The position numbers and the translations under genes are program-made. DNA of 58,503 nucleotides, from NCBI GenBank assembly GCA_026399515.1, contig JAPLQT010000065.1, positions 1 through 58,503 on the forward strand, read 5' to 3'. Shown in pieces: positions 8,200-17,842 of the stretch (the stretch's first letter is position 1; each line of letters begins with the position of its first letter). The notes beneath the pieces were generated by a model. That model saw nothing but the letters and a program-made list of their open reading frames with translations, did not search any database and was not told the origin of the DNA. Origin of the DNA: Pseudomonadota bacterium. Lineage in GTDB: Bacteria; Pseudomonadota; Gammaproteobacteria; Burkholderiales; Rhodocyclaceae.

Positions 8200-8228
8200 T
8201 TGACAGCGCTATCACTTATTGATAGCAT
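8200..8228 (+). promoter_or_regulatory. hicAB promoter with embedded operator
   Basis: TTGACA at 8200-8205, a 17-bp spacer and TAGCAT at 8223-8228. A perfect inverted repeat GCTATCA-CTTAT-TGATAGC (8208-8226) fills the spacer and reaches into the -10, the expected position for HicB or HicAB autorepression. The predicted transcription start falls on or next to the GTG start codon of hicA (8235). Confidence 0.65.
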
Positions 8229-8234
8229 TTCCCG

Positions 8235-8489
8235 GTGAAAACCAAACACGCCAAGACACTCCGCGCCATATTCACCACGCCGACGCTGGCGACAGTGGTA
8301 TTTTCCGACATCGAGGCGTTGATAGTCGGCCTGGGCGGGAGAGTGGTTGAAGGAGCAGGCTCGCGAGTAGCCTTGCATCTTGACGATGCTGTCAAGCATG
8401 CGCATCGACCGCATCCCGGCAAGGAGGCAAAAAAGTACCAGATCGAGGAAATCCGCCTCTGGCTCGAATCACAAGGAGTTAGACCATGA
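8235..8489 (+). CDS. hicA: HicA-type mRNA interferase toxin
   Basis: 84 residues. Begins KTKHAKTLRAIFT and contains IEALIVGLGGRVVEGAGSRVALHLDD, the HicA double-stranded RNA-binding-like fold; the catalytic His normally found in the GSH motif of many HicAs appears replaced here (GSRVALHL), a variant also seen in the HP0894-like long HicA group. GTG start; no ribosome site, and the promoter position predicts a leaderless mRNA. It overlaps hicB by 4 nt (ATGA). HicA cleaves mRNA/tmRNA when HicB is limiting. The adjacent palindromic element suggests a mobile neighbourhood. Confidence 0.88.
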   Translation: MKTKHAKTLRAIFTTPTLATVVFSDIEALIVGLGGRVVEGAGSRVALHLDDAVKHAHRPHPGKEAKKYQIEEIRLWLESQGVRP

Positions 8490-8824
8490 ACAGCATGACG
8501 TACAAAGGCTATACCGCCCGCATCGAATTCGATGCACGAGACAACATTTTTTGGGGAAAGGTGCTCGGTCTTCCCGATAGCATCAACATCACTTTTGAAG
8601 GCGAAACGGTGGTCCAACTGACGCGGGACTTTCACCATGCGGTTGATTTTTACGTTGAAGATTGCATGAAAGAAGGTAAGGAACCCACCAAGCCTGCCAG
8701 TGGCAAGATGATGTTGCGCGTCCCTCCCGAAGTGCATGGGTCAGCCCTCATCGCCGCTCAAGCGGCCGGGAAGAGCCTCAATCAATGGGCAACTGAAGTA
8801 TTGCGCGACGCCGCGCATAATTAA
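8486..8824 (+). CDS. hicB: HicB-type antitoxin
   Basis: 112 residues in two parts: an N-terminal partial RNase H-like HicB fold (YKGYTARIEFDARDNIFWGKVLGLPDSINITFEGETV) and a C-terminal ribbon-helix-helix/CopG-like DNA-binding segment (GKMMLRVPPEVHGSALIAA, AAGKSLNQWATEVLRDA). Neutralises HicA and should bind the GCTATCA palindrome upstream. Coupled to hicA by a 4-nt overlap. Toxin-first order is normal for hicAB. Confidence 0.92.
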   Translation: MNSMTYKGYTARIEFDARDNIFWGKVLGLPDSINITFEGETVVQLTRDFHHAVDFYVEDCMKEGKEPTKPASGKMMLRVPPEVHGSALIAAQAAGKSLNQWATEVLRDAAHN

Positions 8825-8941
8825 CGGCCAGTTACGGGCAGCGATATCACGCTACAGTCCTTAGCTTGCCACTCGGCTTGTCTCGATTGCCCGTGCGGCT
8901 TGGCTACACTAGAATGAGCCGGTCGGCAATCTGGAGCAACG

Positions 8942-10192
8942 ATGGACAATCCTGATCTCGCGTTGCGTTTCGCGGTGGCACTGGGGCTCGGCATGCTGAT
9001 CGGCCTCGAGCGGGAGCGCAGCAAGAGCGAGGAGGGCGGCGCCGGCGTGCGCACCTTCGCGCTCATCGCCCTCACCGGCGCCATCGCCGGCTACCTCGGC
9101 AAGACCCTGGGCCTCGATTGGCTGGCACTGTGCATTTTCTTCGCGGTTGCGGCGCTGATCATCGGCCAGTACGTGGTGACCGCTCTGCGGGGCGATCCGG
9201 GGATCACCACAGAAATCTCGGCGCTGCTCGCCTTCCTGCTCGGCTTGCTGTGCGCGCACGGCCAACTGCAACTCGCGGCCTGGGTGGCCGTGGCGATGGC
9301 GTTGTTGCTCGCGCTCAAGGGCTGGTTGCACCAACTCGCCAGCCGGATCAACGCCAGCGATGTCGAGGCGACGCTGAAGTTCGGCATCGTCACCCTCATC
9401 ATTCTGCCGCTGGTGCCGGACCACAACTACGGCCCGCCGCCGTTCGACGTGATGAACCCGTACAGGATCTGGCTGATGGTGGTGCTGATCTCCGCGCTCA
9501 ATTTCACCAGCTACCTGCTGATCAAGATCGTCGGCACCGAGCACGGCATAGGCATCGCCGGCCTGCTGGGCGGACTGGCTTCCAGCACTGCGGTGACGCT
9601 CGGGTTCTCGCAACGCAGCCGCCAGCCGGGCGAAGATGCCTCGGCCTTGGCATTGGGCATCCTGCTCGCCTGGACGGTAATGTTCTTCCGCGTGGCCATC
9701 ATGACTTCGCTCATCAGTTGGGAACTCGGCCAGCGGCTGGCACTGGTGGTTGGGCTGCTGGCGCTCACCAACCTGGGTGCCTGCTACTGGCTGTGGCGCA
9801 AGCGCAGGCAGACCCAGCGGGGCGAAGTAACGGCGGGCAGCAACCCGTTCGAGCTCGAAGTGGCGATCAAGTTTGGCCTGCTTTTCGGTGTGGTGGTGCT
9901 GATCGCCAAGGCGGCGCAAGTATATCTCGGCAACGCGGGCCTGTATCTTGCAGCGGGGATCGCCGGCCTGACCGACGTGGACGCCATCACGCTGGCCATG
10001 GCCGACCTGGCGAAAACCGATGTATCGAACGTTGCCATCAGCGCCCGCGCGATTGTCGTCGCCGTAATGGCCAATACGCTCGCCAAGAGCGGCATGGCCA
10101 TCGGGCTCGGTTCGCCCGAGCTGCGCCGGATCACCCTGCCGATTTGCGGACTGCTGCTGGCCGTGGGAATCGCCGGCGCGCTGCTGGTTTAG
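8942..10192 (+). CDS. MgtC/SapB-DUF4010 family integral membrane protein
   Basis: 416 residues with about a dozen membrane segments. The N-terminal third is MgtC/SapB-like (ALGLGMLIGLERERSKSEEGGAGVRTFALIALTGAIAG; the RER signature is visible) and the rest is DUF4010 (GIAGLLGGLASSTAVTLGFS, GLTDVDAITLAMADLAKTD). Function unknown: related MgtC proteins are virulence/Mg2+-stress regulators, and this long form is often called a hypothetical transporter. Single-gene unit; no regulatory RNA leader recognised. Confidence 0.87.
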   Translation: MDNPDLALRFAVALGLGMLIGLERERSKSEEGGAGVRTFALIALTGAIAGYLGKTLGLDWLALCIFFAVAALIIGQYVVTALRGDPGITTEISALLAFLLGLLCAHGQLQLAAWVAVAMALLLALKGWLHQLASRINASDVEATLKFGIVTLIILPLVPDHNYGPPPFDVMNPYRIWLMVVLISALNFTSYLLIKIVGTEHGIGIAGLLGGLASSTAVTLGFSQRSRQPGEDASALALGILLAWTVMFFRVAIMTSLISWELGQRLALVVGLLALTNLGACYWLWRKRRQTQRGEVTAGSNPFELEVAIKFGLLFGVVVLIAKAAQVYLGNAGLYLAAGIAGLTDVDAITLAMADLAKTDVSNVAISARAIVVAVMANTLAKSGMAIGLGSPELRRITLPICGLLLAVGIAGALLV

Positions 10193-10260
10193 ACGCTCGG
10201 CACGACCTCTTGTTCGGTGCCGGGAAGATCCTGAAGCCATATTCGAGTATCAACCAAGCT

Positions 10261-11211
10261 TCAAGGAGTCCCCAGGAATTCCCTCACCTGTTGCAAGCCC
10301 CGTTGGTTGAAGCCGCTTTCAAACGGATCGATGAACTCGATGCCGCTCATGCTGCGCAGCCAGGTCAACTGACGCTTGGCGAACTGGCGCGTGGCGAACA
10401 CGCCGCGATCGAGCAGTTCCGCAGGCGGCAGGCGCCCTTCCAGCATCTCCCATACCTGGCGATAGCCGACGCAGCGCATCGCCGGCAAGTCGGCATTGAG
10501 CCGGTACTTCCGGCGCAGATCGACGACTTCCTCCACCATGCCGGCGCCGAGCATTTCGGCACAGCGCGCGGCGATGCGCCGATGCAGCAGCGCGCGATCC
10601 TGGGGCAGCAGCGCCAGTGCCAGCAAGCGGTATGGTAGGGATACGGCACGCTGGGCCGCGAATAAAGTATCGAGTGGCTTGCCGCTGAGGCGGACCACTT
10701 CCAGCGCGCGCTGGATGCGTTGGGCGTCGGTGGTCTTGAGACGCGCCGCCGTGGCCGGATCGAGCCGTGCCAGTTCGGCGTGCAGCGCCGGCCAGCCGTT
10801 CGCGGCGGCGGCCGCGTCGATCTCGGCGCGCAATGCGGCATCGGCCTGCGGCAGATCGGCCAGACCCTCACGCAGTGCCTTGAAGTAGAGCATGGTGCCG
10901 CCGACCAGCAGCGGCACCCTCCCGCGTGCGGTGATCTCCGCCATTTCGCGCAGCGCATCGGCACGAAAGCGTGCCGCCGAATAGCGTTCCTCGGGCGTGA
11001 TCAGGTCGATCAAGCGGTGGGGGAAGCGCGCCAGCGTCTCCTCGTCCGGCTTGGCGGTGCCGATGTTCATGTCGCGGAAGACTTGCGCCGAATCGACGCT
11101 GATGATATCTAACGGAAGCTGCGCGGCGAGTTCCAGCGCGAGTCCCGTCTTCCCGCTGGCCGTCGGACCGAGAAGAAAAATCGCCGGCGGTAAGACTTTG
11201 CTATCGGCCAC
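10261..11211 (-). CDS. miaA: tRNA dimethylallyltransferase
   Basis: Start set at GTG (complement 11209-11211), giving 316 residues beginning [20 protein letters not shown]; the open frame extends further upstream but there overlaps the mutL 3' end in another frame. Transfers dimethylallyl from DMAPP to A37 of tRNAs reading UNN codons. Motifs: P-loop [31 protein letters not shown], and [15 protein letters not shown]. It overlaps mutL by 11 nt, the widespread mutL-miaA pair. Confidence 0.96.
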   Translation of the reverse strand: MADSKVLPPAIFLLGPTASGKTGLALELAAQLPLDIISVDSAQVFRDMNIGTAKPDEETLARFPHRLIDLITPEERYSAARFRADALREMAEITARGRVPLLVGGTMLYFKALREGLADLPQADAALRAEIDAAAAANGWPALHAELARLDPATAARLKTTDAQRIQRALEVVRLSGKPLDTLFAAQRAVSLPYRLLALALLPQDRALLHRRIAARCAEMLGAGMVEEVVDLRRKYRLNADLPAMRCVGYRQVWEMLEGRLPPAELLDRGVFATRQFAKRQLTWLRSMSGIEFIDPFESGFNQRGLQQVREFLGTP

Positions 11212-12976
11212 GCAGAAACAATCGATCCAGATCCGCGAGCGAAAGTTGCGCCCAGGTCGGCCGGCCGTGGTTGCACTGGTCGGCTCGCTCCGTTGCTTCC
11301 ATGGCGCGCAGCAGTGCATTCATTTCCGGCAGGCTCAGGTTGCGGTGGGCGCGCACCGCGCCGTGGCAAGCCATGGTGGCGAGGAGTTCGTTGCGGCGGG
11401 TCTCGATCACTTGGCTGGCCGGGAAGTCCTTGAGGTCGGCCAGCAGCGCGCGTACCAGATCGACGACGGAAGCCTGCGCCAGCAACGCCGGTACCGAACG
11501 CACCGTCAGTTGTTGCGGACCGGCGGACGAAAGTTCGAAGCCGAGTTGCTCCAGAACCTCTGCATGCTCTTCGGCGCCGGCCATTTCCACGGCGCTGGCA
11601 GTGAACACTGCCGGGATCAACAATTGCTGTATCGCTGGCTTGTCCTCCAGCGCGTTTTTGAGCTTCTCGTAGAGGATGCGTTCGTGGGCGGCATGCATGT
11701 CCACGACGACCATGCCGGCGGCATTCTGCGCCAGGATGAAGATACCATGCACTTGCGCGACGGCCTGCCCCAAGGGCATTTCTTCGTCTGCGGCTTCGGG
11801 GAGCGGACGAGGCGAGCCATTGAAGGCGCCGCGGGCCATATCCAGGTAAGCCGCCGTCGCCGGTTCAGATCCGCTCTGAAGAAAATTCCTGAGCGTGCCC
11901 TGGCGTGGCGCAGTCCATGGAGTCTGCGCGTATGCCGAGCTCCGGGGTTCCTCGACCTGCGTCGCCGCCTGCCCCGGCGGCGCAGCCAGAACGCGTTGCA
12001 GGGCATGAAACACGAACTGATGTACGCCGCGCGATTCGCGGAAACGTACCTCGGTCTTGGCCGGATGCACATTCACATCGACGCCGTAGGGATCCAGTTC
12101 GAGGAACAGCACATAGGCCGGATGCCGGCTGCCGTGCAGGATGTCGGCATAGGCCTGGCGGGCGGCGTGGGCCAGCAGCTTATCGCGCACGAAACGGCCG
12201 TTGACGAAGAAATATTGCTCGTCGCGGCCGGCCCGCGAGTAAGCGGGCAGCGCGGCGTAACCCGTCAGGCGCAGGTCGCCGGCTTCGATCTCGAGCGTGC
12301 GCGCCTGGGCGAAAAATTCCTCGCCGAGCAGTTGCCGCGCGCGGCGCGGCAGGTCGGCGGCCGCCAGGCGATGTTTGAGACTGTCGTTATGGGTCAGGCT
12401 GAAGGCGACATCCGGTCGCGCCAGCGCCATGCGCCTCAGCACCTCGTCGCAATGGGCATATTCGGTGGCGTCGGACTTGAGGAACTTGCGCCGCGCCGGG
12501 GTGTTGTAATACAGATCGGCGATCTCGATAGTCGTTCCGCTCTCCAGGGCAGCCGGCGTCAGCGCCAGGTCGTTGGCGATGCGCCAGGCATGGTCGCCGT
12601 TCGTCGCGCCGGCAATCCGGCTCGTCAGCGTGACCCGTGCGACCGCGGCGATCGACGCCAGCGCCTCGCCGCGAAAACCGTAGCTGCCCACATGTTCCAG
12701 GTCTTCCAGGCTGGCGATCTTGCTGGTGGCATGGCGTGCCAGCGCCAGCGGCAGATCGTCGCGGGCGATGCCGCCGCCGTCGTCGACGATCCGGATCATG
12801 CGAACGCCGCCTTCGCTGAGTTGCACATCGATCTGGCGCGCGCCGGCGTCCAGGCTGTTCTCGACCAGTTCCTTGAGTACCGAGGCCGGTCGTTCGACCA
12901 CCTCGCCGGCTGCGATCTGGCTGATCAGCAGGTCGGGCAGGGGGCGGATGCGCGGCGTAAGCATTTGTTCGGACAT
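11201..12976 (-). CDS. mutL: DNA mismatch repair protein MutL
   Basis: Start set at the ATG of [17 protein letters not shown] (complement 12974-12976), giving 591 residues. The GHKL ATPase is evident: [44 protein letters not shown]. The C-terminal dimerisation domain carries [17 protein letters not shown], which fits the DxHAx2Ex4E endonuclease motif, plus ACHGAVRAH and CNHGRPTW zinc-site motifs. The protein is therefore predicted to nick DNA itself, as in MutH-less bacteria. Proline-rich linker around residues 340-380. Overlaps miaA; divergent from the DedA gene. Confidence 0.96.
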   Translation of the reverse strand: MSEQMLTPRIRPLPDLLISQIAAGEVVERPASVLKELVENSLDAGARQIDVQLSEGGVRMIRIVDDGGGIARDDLPLALARHATSKIASLEDLEHVGSYGFRGEALASIAAVARVTLTSRIAGATNGDHAWRIANDLALTPAALESGTTIEIADLYYNTPARRKFLKSDATEYAHCDEVLRRMALARPDVAFSLTHNDSLKHRLAAADLPRRARQLLGEEFFAQARTLEIEAGDLRLTGYAALPAYSRAGRDEQYFFVNGRFVRDKLLAHAARQAYADILHGSRHPAYVLFLELDPYGVDVNVHPAKTEVRFRESRGVHQFVFHALQRVLAAPPGQAATQVEEPRSSAYAQTPWTAPRQGTLRNFLQSGSEPATAAYLDMARGAFNGSPRPLPEAADEEMPLGQAVAQVHGIFILAQNAAGMVVVDMHAAHERILYEKLKNALEDKPAIQQLLIPAVFTASAVEMAGAEEHAEVLEQLGFELSSAGPQQLTVRSVPALLAQASVVDLVRALLADLKDFPASQVIETRRNELLATMACHGAVRAHRNLSLPEMNALLRAMEATERADQCNHGRPTWAQLSLADLDRLFLRGR

Positions 12977-13044
12977 GGCGCAATTATAGCCGTCCCGCTC
13001 CTTGCATCCGGTAGAATGCCGGCCTTTGCCGCCCGACCTCACGC

Positions 13045-13683
13045 ATGGAATTACTCGCCCAGTTTCTCGACCTCGTCCTGCACCTCGACCAGCATCTGGC
13101 GGTGCTGGTGCAGCAGCATGGCACCTGGATCTATGCCATCCTCTTTGCCATCATATTTTGCGAGACCGGGCTGGTGGTGACCCCCTTCCTGCCCGGTGAT
13201 TCTCTGCTGTTCGTGGCCGGCGCGGTCGCGGCGACCGGAGGCATGGATATCGCGATCTTGTGCGCGGTGTTGTTCGCCGCCGCCGTGATCGGCGACAACA
13301 CCAACTACTGGGTCGGCCACAGCATCGGGCCGCGCGCCTTCCGCTGGGAGCAGTCGCGTTTCTTCAACAAGTCGGCGCTGGACAAGACCCACGCTTTCTA
13401 TGAAAGGCACGGCGGCAAGACCGTCATCATCGCCCGCTTCCTGCCGCTGGCGCGCACCTTCGCGCCCTTCGTGGCTGGCGTGGCACGCATGACTTATCCG
13501 CGTTTCTTCGCCTACGATTTCTTCGGTGGCGCGCTGTGGATAGGCTCGTTAACGCTGGCCGGCTACTGGTTCGGCAACCTGCCCTTCATCAAGAACAATC
13601 TCTCGCTGGTGATCATCGTCATCGTCGGCGTGTCGCTGCTGCCGGCGCTGATCGGCTGGCTACAGCAGCGCGGCCGTAACTAG
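13045..13683 (+). CDS. DedA family membrane protein
   Basis: 212 residues with 5-6 membrane segments. Family signatures are ETGLVVTPFLPGDSLLFVAG (acidic re-entrant segment with Glu and Asp), GDNTNYWVGHSIG and ARFLPLARTFAPFVAG with the conserved Arg. DedA proteins affect envelope homeostasis and proton-motive force and are proposed lipid carrier flippases. The stop overlaps the oppositely oriented metallo-hydrolase stop by 4 nt. Confidence 0.93.
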   Translation: MELLAQFLDLVLHLDQHLAVLVQQHGTWIYAILFAIIFCETGLVVTPFLPGDSLLFVAGAVAATGGMDIAILCAVLFAAAVIGDNTNYWVGHSIGPRAFRWEQSRFFNKSALDKTHAFYERHGGKTVIIARFLPLARTFAPFVAGVARMTYPRFFAYDFFGGALWIGSLTLAGYWFGNLPFIKNNLSLVIIVIVGVSLLPALIGWLQQRGRN

Positions 13684-14621
13684 AGCGCATCGAGCCAAGC
13701 GCCCAGGCCCTGGGCGTTGAGCTCGATATCCAGGCTCATCAGGTTCAACAGCGCATCGCCTTGCAGCGCCCAGCCTTGCTGAGCGGCTTCACGCAGCACC
13801 AGCTCGGCCAGTGCGAGTTTGAGCCGTTCATGACGGGATTCGCCTGCGGTGCGGAGCGACATCGCCAGTTCGGCGTGGGCGTCGATCAGGCGATGCAGGT
13901 CGGCGGCCAGGCGCGGAATGTCGGTGACCCGGCTGTAGTGGGTGACGTAGATGGCTTCCGGCTGATACTCCATCAGCATGTCGATGGAGCGGTGCAGCGC
14001 CGGCGGATCGAATTGCACCGGGCTGGTGGTGGGGAAGATGAATTGGCGTCCGTCGCGGTCCAGCTCGCGATAGGACATGCCGAAGGTATCTCCGGTGAAG
14101 ATGTGGCCGGAGCGGCTGTCGCGGATGCAGATATGATGGCGGGCATGGCCGGGCGTGTCGAGCAGCAGGAGCTCGCGACCGTTGAACTGGACGGTTTGTC
14201 CGTGCTGCGTTTCGACGATGCTCCCCTTGGGAACCGGCAGCAGGTCGCCGTACATGAGTTGCGTTCCCTGCTCGCCATACACGGCCACGGTGCCCGCCAG
14301 CAGCTTGCTTGGGTCTGCCATGTGGCGGGCGCCGCGCGGATGGACCAGCAGTTTGGCTCGGGGCAACAATGCCATCAGTGTGCCGGCACCCCCTGCATGA
14401 TCGAGGTGGATGTGGGTGAGTATCACGTAATCAACCTGCTCGGCCGCCAAGCCCAGGGCTTCGAGCGCCGCCAAGACGCGCGGCACGCCGCTGTTGACTG
14501 CTGTGTCGATCAGCGTCGCGCGTTCGCCTTCGACCAGCAGATGCACGGCGTCGAGCATGGGCCGGCCGAAGCCGGAGTCGATGGCATAAATTCCATGACC
14601 GTAGTCGGTAATCAAGCTCAA
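13680..14621 (-). CDS. Metallo-beta-lactamase fold hydrolase
   Basis: 313 residues. Zinc-site motif THIHLDHAGG (residues about 69-78: His70, His72, Asp74, His75), then LLDTPGHARHHICI and IFTGDTFGMSYRE supplying the later His and Asp ligands. No signal peptide, so cytoplasmic. The C-terminal 90 residues form a helical extension. Substrate unknown; related proteins include glyoxalase II-like and quorum-lactonase-like hydrolases, but nothing here decides. Convergent with the DedA gene. Confidence 0.87.
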   Translation of the reverse strand: MSLITDYGHGIYAIDSGFGRPMLDAVHLLVEGERATLIDTAVNSGVPRVLAALEALGLAAEQVDYVILTHIHLDHAGGAGTLMALLPRAKLLVHPRGARHMADPSKLLAGTVAVYGEQGTQLMYGDLLPVPKGSIVETQHGQTVQFNGRELLLLDTPGHARHHICIRDSRSGHIFTGDTFGMSYRELDRDGRQFIFPTTSPVQFDPPALHRSIDMLMEYQPEAIYVTHYSRVTDIPRLAADLHRLIDAHAELAMSLRTAGESRHERLKLALAELVLREAAQQGWALQGDALLNLMSLDIELNAQGLGAWLDAL

Positions 14622-14794
14622 GAAGGGCTCCTCGGATTTTCCGCCATCTTATCAGTTGCGCTGTCTCCGTCGATCCACTTCGAATCAGTCAATTAGCGGC
14701 AGGGAGCGGCTTTGCGCTATGATTCGACCCGCGCACCGCTTGTTGTGATAACTGTGGCATTGTCGGCGCGGCATACCAGCCTGAACTTCTCCAG

Positions 14795-15433
14795 ATGAAA
14801 TCCATTGTCATATTAATCTCCGGCCGCGGCAGCAATATGCAGGCGCTGCTTGAGGCTGACCTGCCGGAATGCAAGATCGCGGTGATCAGCAACCGGCCCG
14901 ACGCGGGAGGCCTGGCCTATGCCCGCGAGCGCGGCGTGGCGACGGCGGTGGTCGATCACCGCGACTTTGCGCTGCGCGCCGACTTCGACGCCGCCCTGGC
15001 CGAGGCGATAGCGCTTCACCAGCCTGACCTGGTGGTGTTGGCGGGCTTCATGCGGGTTCTCGGCGATGCTTTCGTGCGCCGCTTCGAGGGGCGGCTGATC
15101 AACATCCACCCGTCCTTGTTGCCGGCTTTTCCGGGCTTGCGCACGCATGCCCAGGCGCTCAAGGCGGGTGTCAGGATACACGGCTGCACCGTGCATTTCG
15201 TCACGCCTTCACTCGACTCCGGCCCGATCGTGATACAGGCTGCCGTTCCGGTGCACGCCGCCGATACCGAGGAAACGCTGGCAGCGCGGGTGTTGGATCA
15301 GGAACATGTGATCTATCCGCGGGCGCTGCGCTGGTTTCTGGAAGACCGCCTGAGCCTGGATGGTCATGGTCGCGTGCGGGTCGATGGAGAGATCTCTTCG
15401 GACGTGATCCTGCTTGCGCCATCGGTGCAATGA
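14795..15433 (+). CDS. purN: phosphoribosylglycinamide formyltransferase
   Basis: 212 residues. Transfers formyl from 10-formyl-THF to GAR in purine synthesis. Visible: ISGRGSNMQALLEADLP (phosphate loop), VVLAGFMRVLGDAF, LINIHPSLLPAFPG with the catalytic Asn and His, and FVTPSLDSGPIVIQ with the catalytic Asp. The stop overlaps the DUF3108 gene by 4 nt; this starts a rightward run continuing into the RsmB/NOP and MscS genes. A second purine gene, purM, lies 9 kb upstream. Confidence 0.97.
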   Translation: MKSIVILISGRGSNMQALLEADLPECKIAVISNRPDAGGLAYARERGVATAVVDHRDFALRADFDAALAEAIALHQPDLVVLAGFMRVLGDAFVRRFEGRLINIHPSLLPAFPGLRTHAQALKAGVRIHGCTVHFVTPSLDSGPIVIQAAVPVHAADTEETLAARVLDQEHVIYPRALRWFLEDRLSLDGHGRVRVDGEISSDVILLAPSVQ

Positions 15434-16473
15434 CGCCCTCGCGCCAACAACGCCTGACGGCGGCGCTGTTGTTTTCCTTGCTGTTGCACTTGACGATGCT
15501 GGGTGCGCCGGGATGGATGTTGCCGACGCTGGACGATCCGCTGGACACGGAACCGCAGTCCCAGATCGAAGCGCATCTGTCGAATGACACTGTCCGCAAG
15601 GTGCCGGTTCCGGCCGCCCGGCCCCCGCCGGTGATGCGCAGACAAAAATCTTCCCTCGCGCCTGTTGCAACCCAACCTTCATCGGCCGAGCAAGGAGTAG
15701 AGCACCCCGCGGCTTCACCCCCGCTACCCCAGGCTCAAGCGCAGGCGCCGGATACGGCGGAACCCAAACCCGCGGTCGTTGCGCCTGCGGTTCCCGCGAC
15801 CCCGGAGTCCCCGTTGCCGCGCCACGGGCACATCCGCTTTGCAATCACCCGAGGCGACCAGGGATTCGTGATCGGCCAATCGCTGCATCGGTGGAGCCAC
15901 GACGGCAAGACCTACATAGTTAGCAACGTGACCGAGACCACCGGTCTCGCGGCGTTGTTCAAACCGGTGCAGGTGACACAGACCAGCGCGGGTGACATCA
16001 CCGAGGAAGGCTTGCGTCCGCGCGAGTTCCGCACGGGGAAAAACGGCGTTGCCGGGGATACCGCCCGCTTCGACTGGAACCCCATGACGCTTGCGCTCAG
16101 CGCCGGAAACCCGCGTGAAGTTGCGCTCAAGCCGGGGGCTCAGGATATGCTCAGCATGTTTTACCAGCTCAGCGCAAAGTATCCGTGGGTGCCGCGGGAC
16201 CGGAACGAAGTGATGGTGGCCACGGGCAGGAAGTTCGAGCGTTACGCTTTTGAAGTTCTCCGCGAAGAGCCGTTGCCGACCCGGCTAGGCGAATTGCGGA
16301 CGCTGCACTTGCGCACGGCTGCCGGCGTCGAGGCGATCGATATATGGTCGGCGCTCGACCTGCGCGGCCTGCCGGTGAAGATACGCTACACCGATCGCGA
16401 GGGCGAAAGCTTCGACCAGATCGCCGAAGAAATAGAATTTGATGGCATGCCAAGCCCTAGTGGAAAACGATAG
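15430..16473 (+). CDS. DUF3108 domain protein, membrane-anchored
   Basis: 347 residues. One N-terminal membrane anchor (LTAALLFSLLLHLTMLGAPG), a Pro/Ala-rich linker to about residue 130 (PAARPPPVMRRQ, AVVAPAVPATPESPLP), then a beta-rich DUF3108 domain (HGHIRFAITRGDQGFVIGQS, LMFYQ-like LSMFYQLSAKYPW, IDIWSALDLRGLPVKIRYTD). The topology suggests a periplasmic domain. Function unknown. Coupled to purN by a 4-nt overlap, a neighbourship common in betaproteobacteria. Confidence 0.85.
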   Translation: MTPSRQQRLTAALLFSLLLHLTMLGAPGWMLPTLDDPLDTEPQSQIEAHLSNDTVRKVPVPAARPPPVMRRQKSSLAPVATQPSSAEQGVEHPAASPPLPQAQAQAPDTAEPKPAVVAPAVPATPESPLPRHGHIRFAITRGDQGFVIGQSLHRWSHDGKTYIVSNVTETTGLAALFKPVQVTQTSAGDITEEGLRPREFRTGKNGVAGDTARFDWNPMTLALSAGNPREVALKPGAQDMLSMFYQLSAKYPWVPRDRNEVMVATGRKFERYAFEVLREEPLPTRLGELRTLHLRTAAGVEAIDIWSALDLRGLPVKIRYTDREGESFDQIAEEIEFDGMPSPSGKR

Positions 16474-16482
16474 GATCACCGA

Positions 16483-17796
16483 ATGAAGTCTGCCGACAAT
16501 AAGAACAGTTCATCCAACATGCGCATTACCCCGGCCATGATCGATCATGCCGGCGAGGCATTGAATCGGCTGCTGGATTTCACCCAGCCGGCCGATGCCG
16601 TGCTTTCGGCCTATTTTCGGGAACATCGAGACCTGGGTGGCCGCGAACGCGGTTTCGTGGCGGAAACCTGCTATGCCGTCTTGCGTCGCAAGCGCCAACT
16701 GGAGAAACTGGTGGCGCCGGCGAAAAGCGCACGCTGGCTGCTGCTGGCCTCGTTGCTGCGTTTCAGCGGCGTCGGCCAGCGCCAACTGGCGGATCTGGTT
16801 TCTGCGGCGGAAAAGGATTGGCTGCTGGAATTCAAGTCGCGTCCGGACCCGGAAATGAGCCTGGCCGATCAGGCCGACCTGCCCGATTGGCTGGTGGACA
16901 GGTTGGTGCCGCGCTTGTCTTCGGCGGAGTTGCTGGAACTGGCGCGCGGACTGAATCAGGCTGCGCCGCTGGATCTGCGGGTGAATTCGATCAAGGCCAA
17001 GCGTGAGGACGTGCTGGCGCGTCTCGCCGCCGAGGGCATCGCCGCGGAGGCCTGCCGTTACGCGCCGCTGGGCATCCGCCTGAAGGGCAAGCCGGCCTTG
17101 CAAAAACATCCGCTATACCTGGAGGGCGCCATCGAGGTGCAGGACGAGGGCAGCCAGTTGCTCGGTTATCTGCTGGCGCCGAAACGCGGCGAGATGGTGG
17201 TGGATTTTTGCGCCGGTGCCGGCGGCAAGACTTTGCTGCTCGGCGCGCTGATGCGCTCGACCGGCCGGCTTTACGCATTCGACGTATCCGACAAGCGCCT
17301 GGCGAAACTCAAGCCGCGCGTGGCGCGCAGCGGTCTTTCCAATATGCATCCGGTCTGCATCGCCAGCGAGAACGATATCCGCGTCAAGCGCCTGGCCGGC
17401 AAGATCGATCGGGTGCTGGTCGACGCCCCTTGCAGCGGATTGGGAACGCTGCGCCGCAATCCCGACCTGAAGTGGCGGCAGACGCCGCAGGGTGTCGCGG
17501 AACTGACGCGCAAGCAAAGCGACATCCTGGCCGGCGCTTCACGCCTGGTGAAGCCGGGCGGGCGCCTGGTGTATGCGACGTGCAGCATCCTGGCGGAGGA
17601 AAACGAGGTGGTGGTCGATGCTTTCGTCGCCGCGCATCCCGACTATCATCGGCTCAGTGCCAGTGAAGTGCTGGCGCAGCAAGGCATCGTGATCGACGCG
17701 TGCGGTTACGGAGAAATGGGCCAGGATCTGCGCCTGTTGCCACACCTGCATGGCACCGACGGTTTCTACGCCGCCGTATTGGAACGCGCGAAATGA
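16483..17796 (+). CDS. RsmB/NOP family RNA (cytosine-C5) methyltransferase
   Basis: 437 residues. An N-terminal NusB-like/PUA-like region is followed by a SAM-dependent Rossmann domain: DEGSQLLGYLLAPKRGEMVV, DFCAGAGGKTLLLGALM (SAM binding), VDAPCSGLGTLRRNPDLKW (Cys of motif IV) and RLVYATCSILAEENE (catalytic Cys of motif VI). Target could be 16S rRNA, but it is not obviously RsmB itself, which usually lies with fmt/def. Ten nt separate it from the DUF3108 gene, so the two are probably cotranscribed. Confidence 0.9.
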   Translation: MKSADNKNSSSNMRITPAMIDHAGEALNRLLDFTQPADAVLSAYFREHRDLGGRERGFVAETCYAVLRRKRQLEKLVAPAKSARWLLLASLLRFSGVGQRQLADLVSAAEKDWLLEFKSRPDPEMSLADQADLPDWLVDRLVPRLSSAELLELARGLNQAAPLDLRVNSIKAKREDVLARLAAEGIAAEACRYAPLGIRLKGKPALQKHPLYLEGAIEVQDEGSQLLGYLLAPKRGEMVVDFCAGAGGKTLLLGALMRSTGRLYAFDVSDKRLAKLKPRVARSGLSNMHPVCIASENDIRVKRLAGKIDRVLVDAPCSGLGTLRRNPDLKWRQTPQGVAELTRKQSDILAGASRLVKPGGRLVYATCSILAEENEVVVDAFVAAHPDYHRLSASEVLAQQGIVIDACGYGEMGQDLRLLPHLHGTDGFYAAVLERAK

Positions 17797-17842
17797 ATAT
17801 GCCTGCGGGATGGCCTTGCCGGCAAGATCTTTGGGAGCAATC

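Noticed and set aside
10997-13180. A 727-codon plus-strand ORF
   Set aside because: Lies antisense to mutL and miaA, whose motifs are unambiguous; a GC-rich shadow frame.
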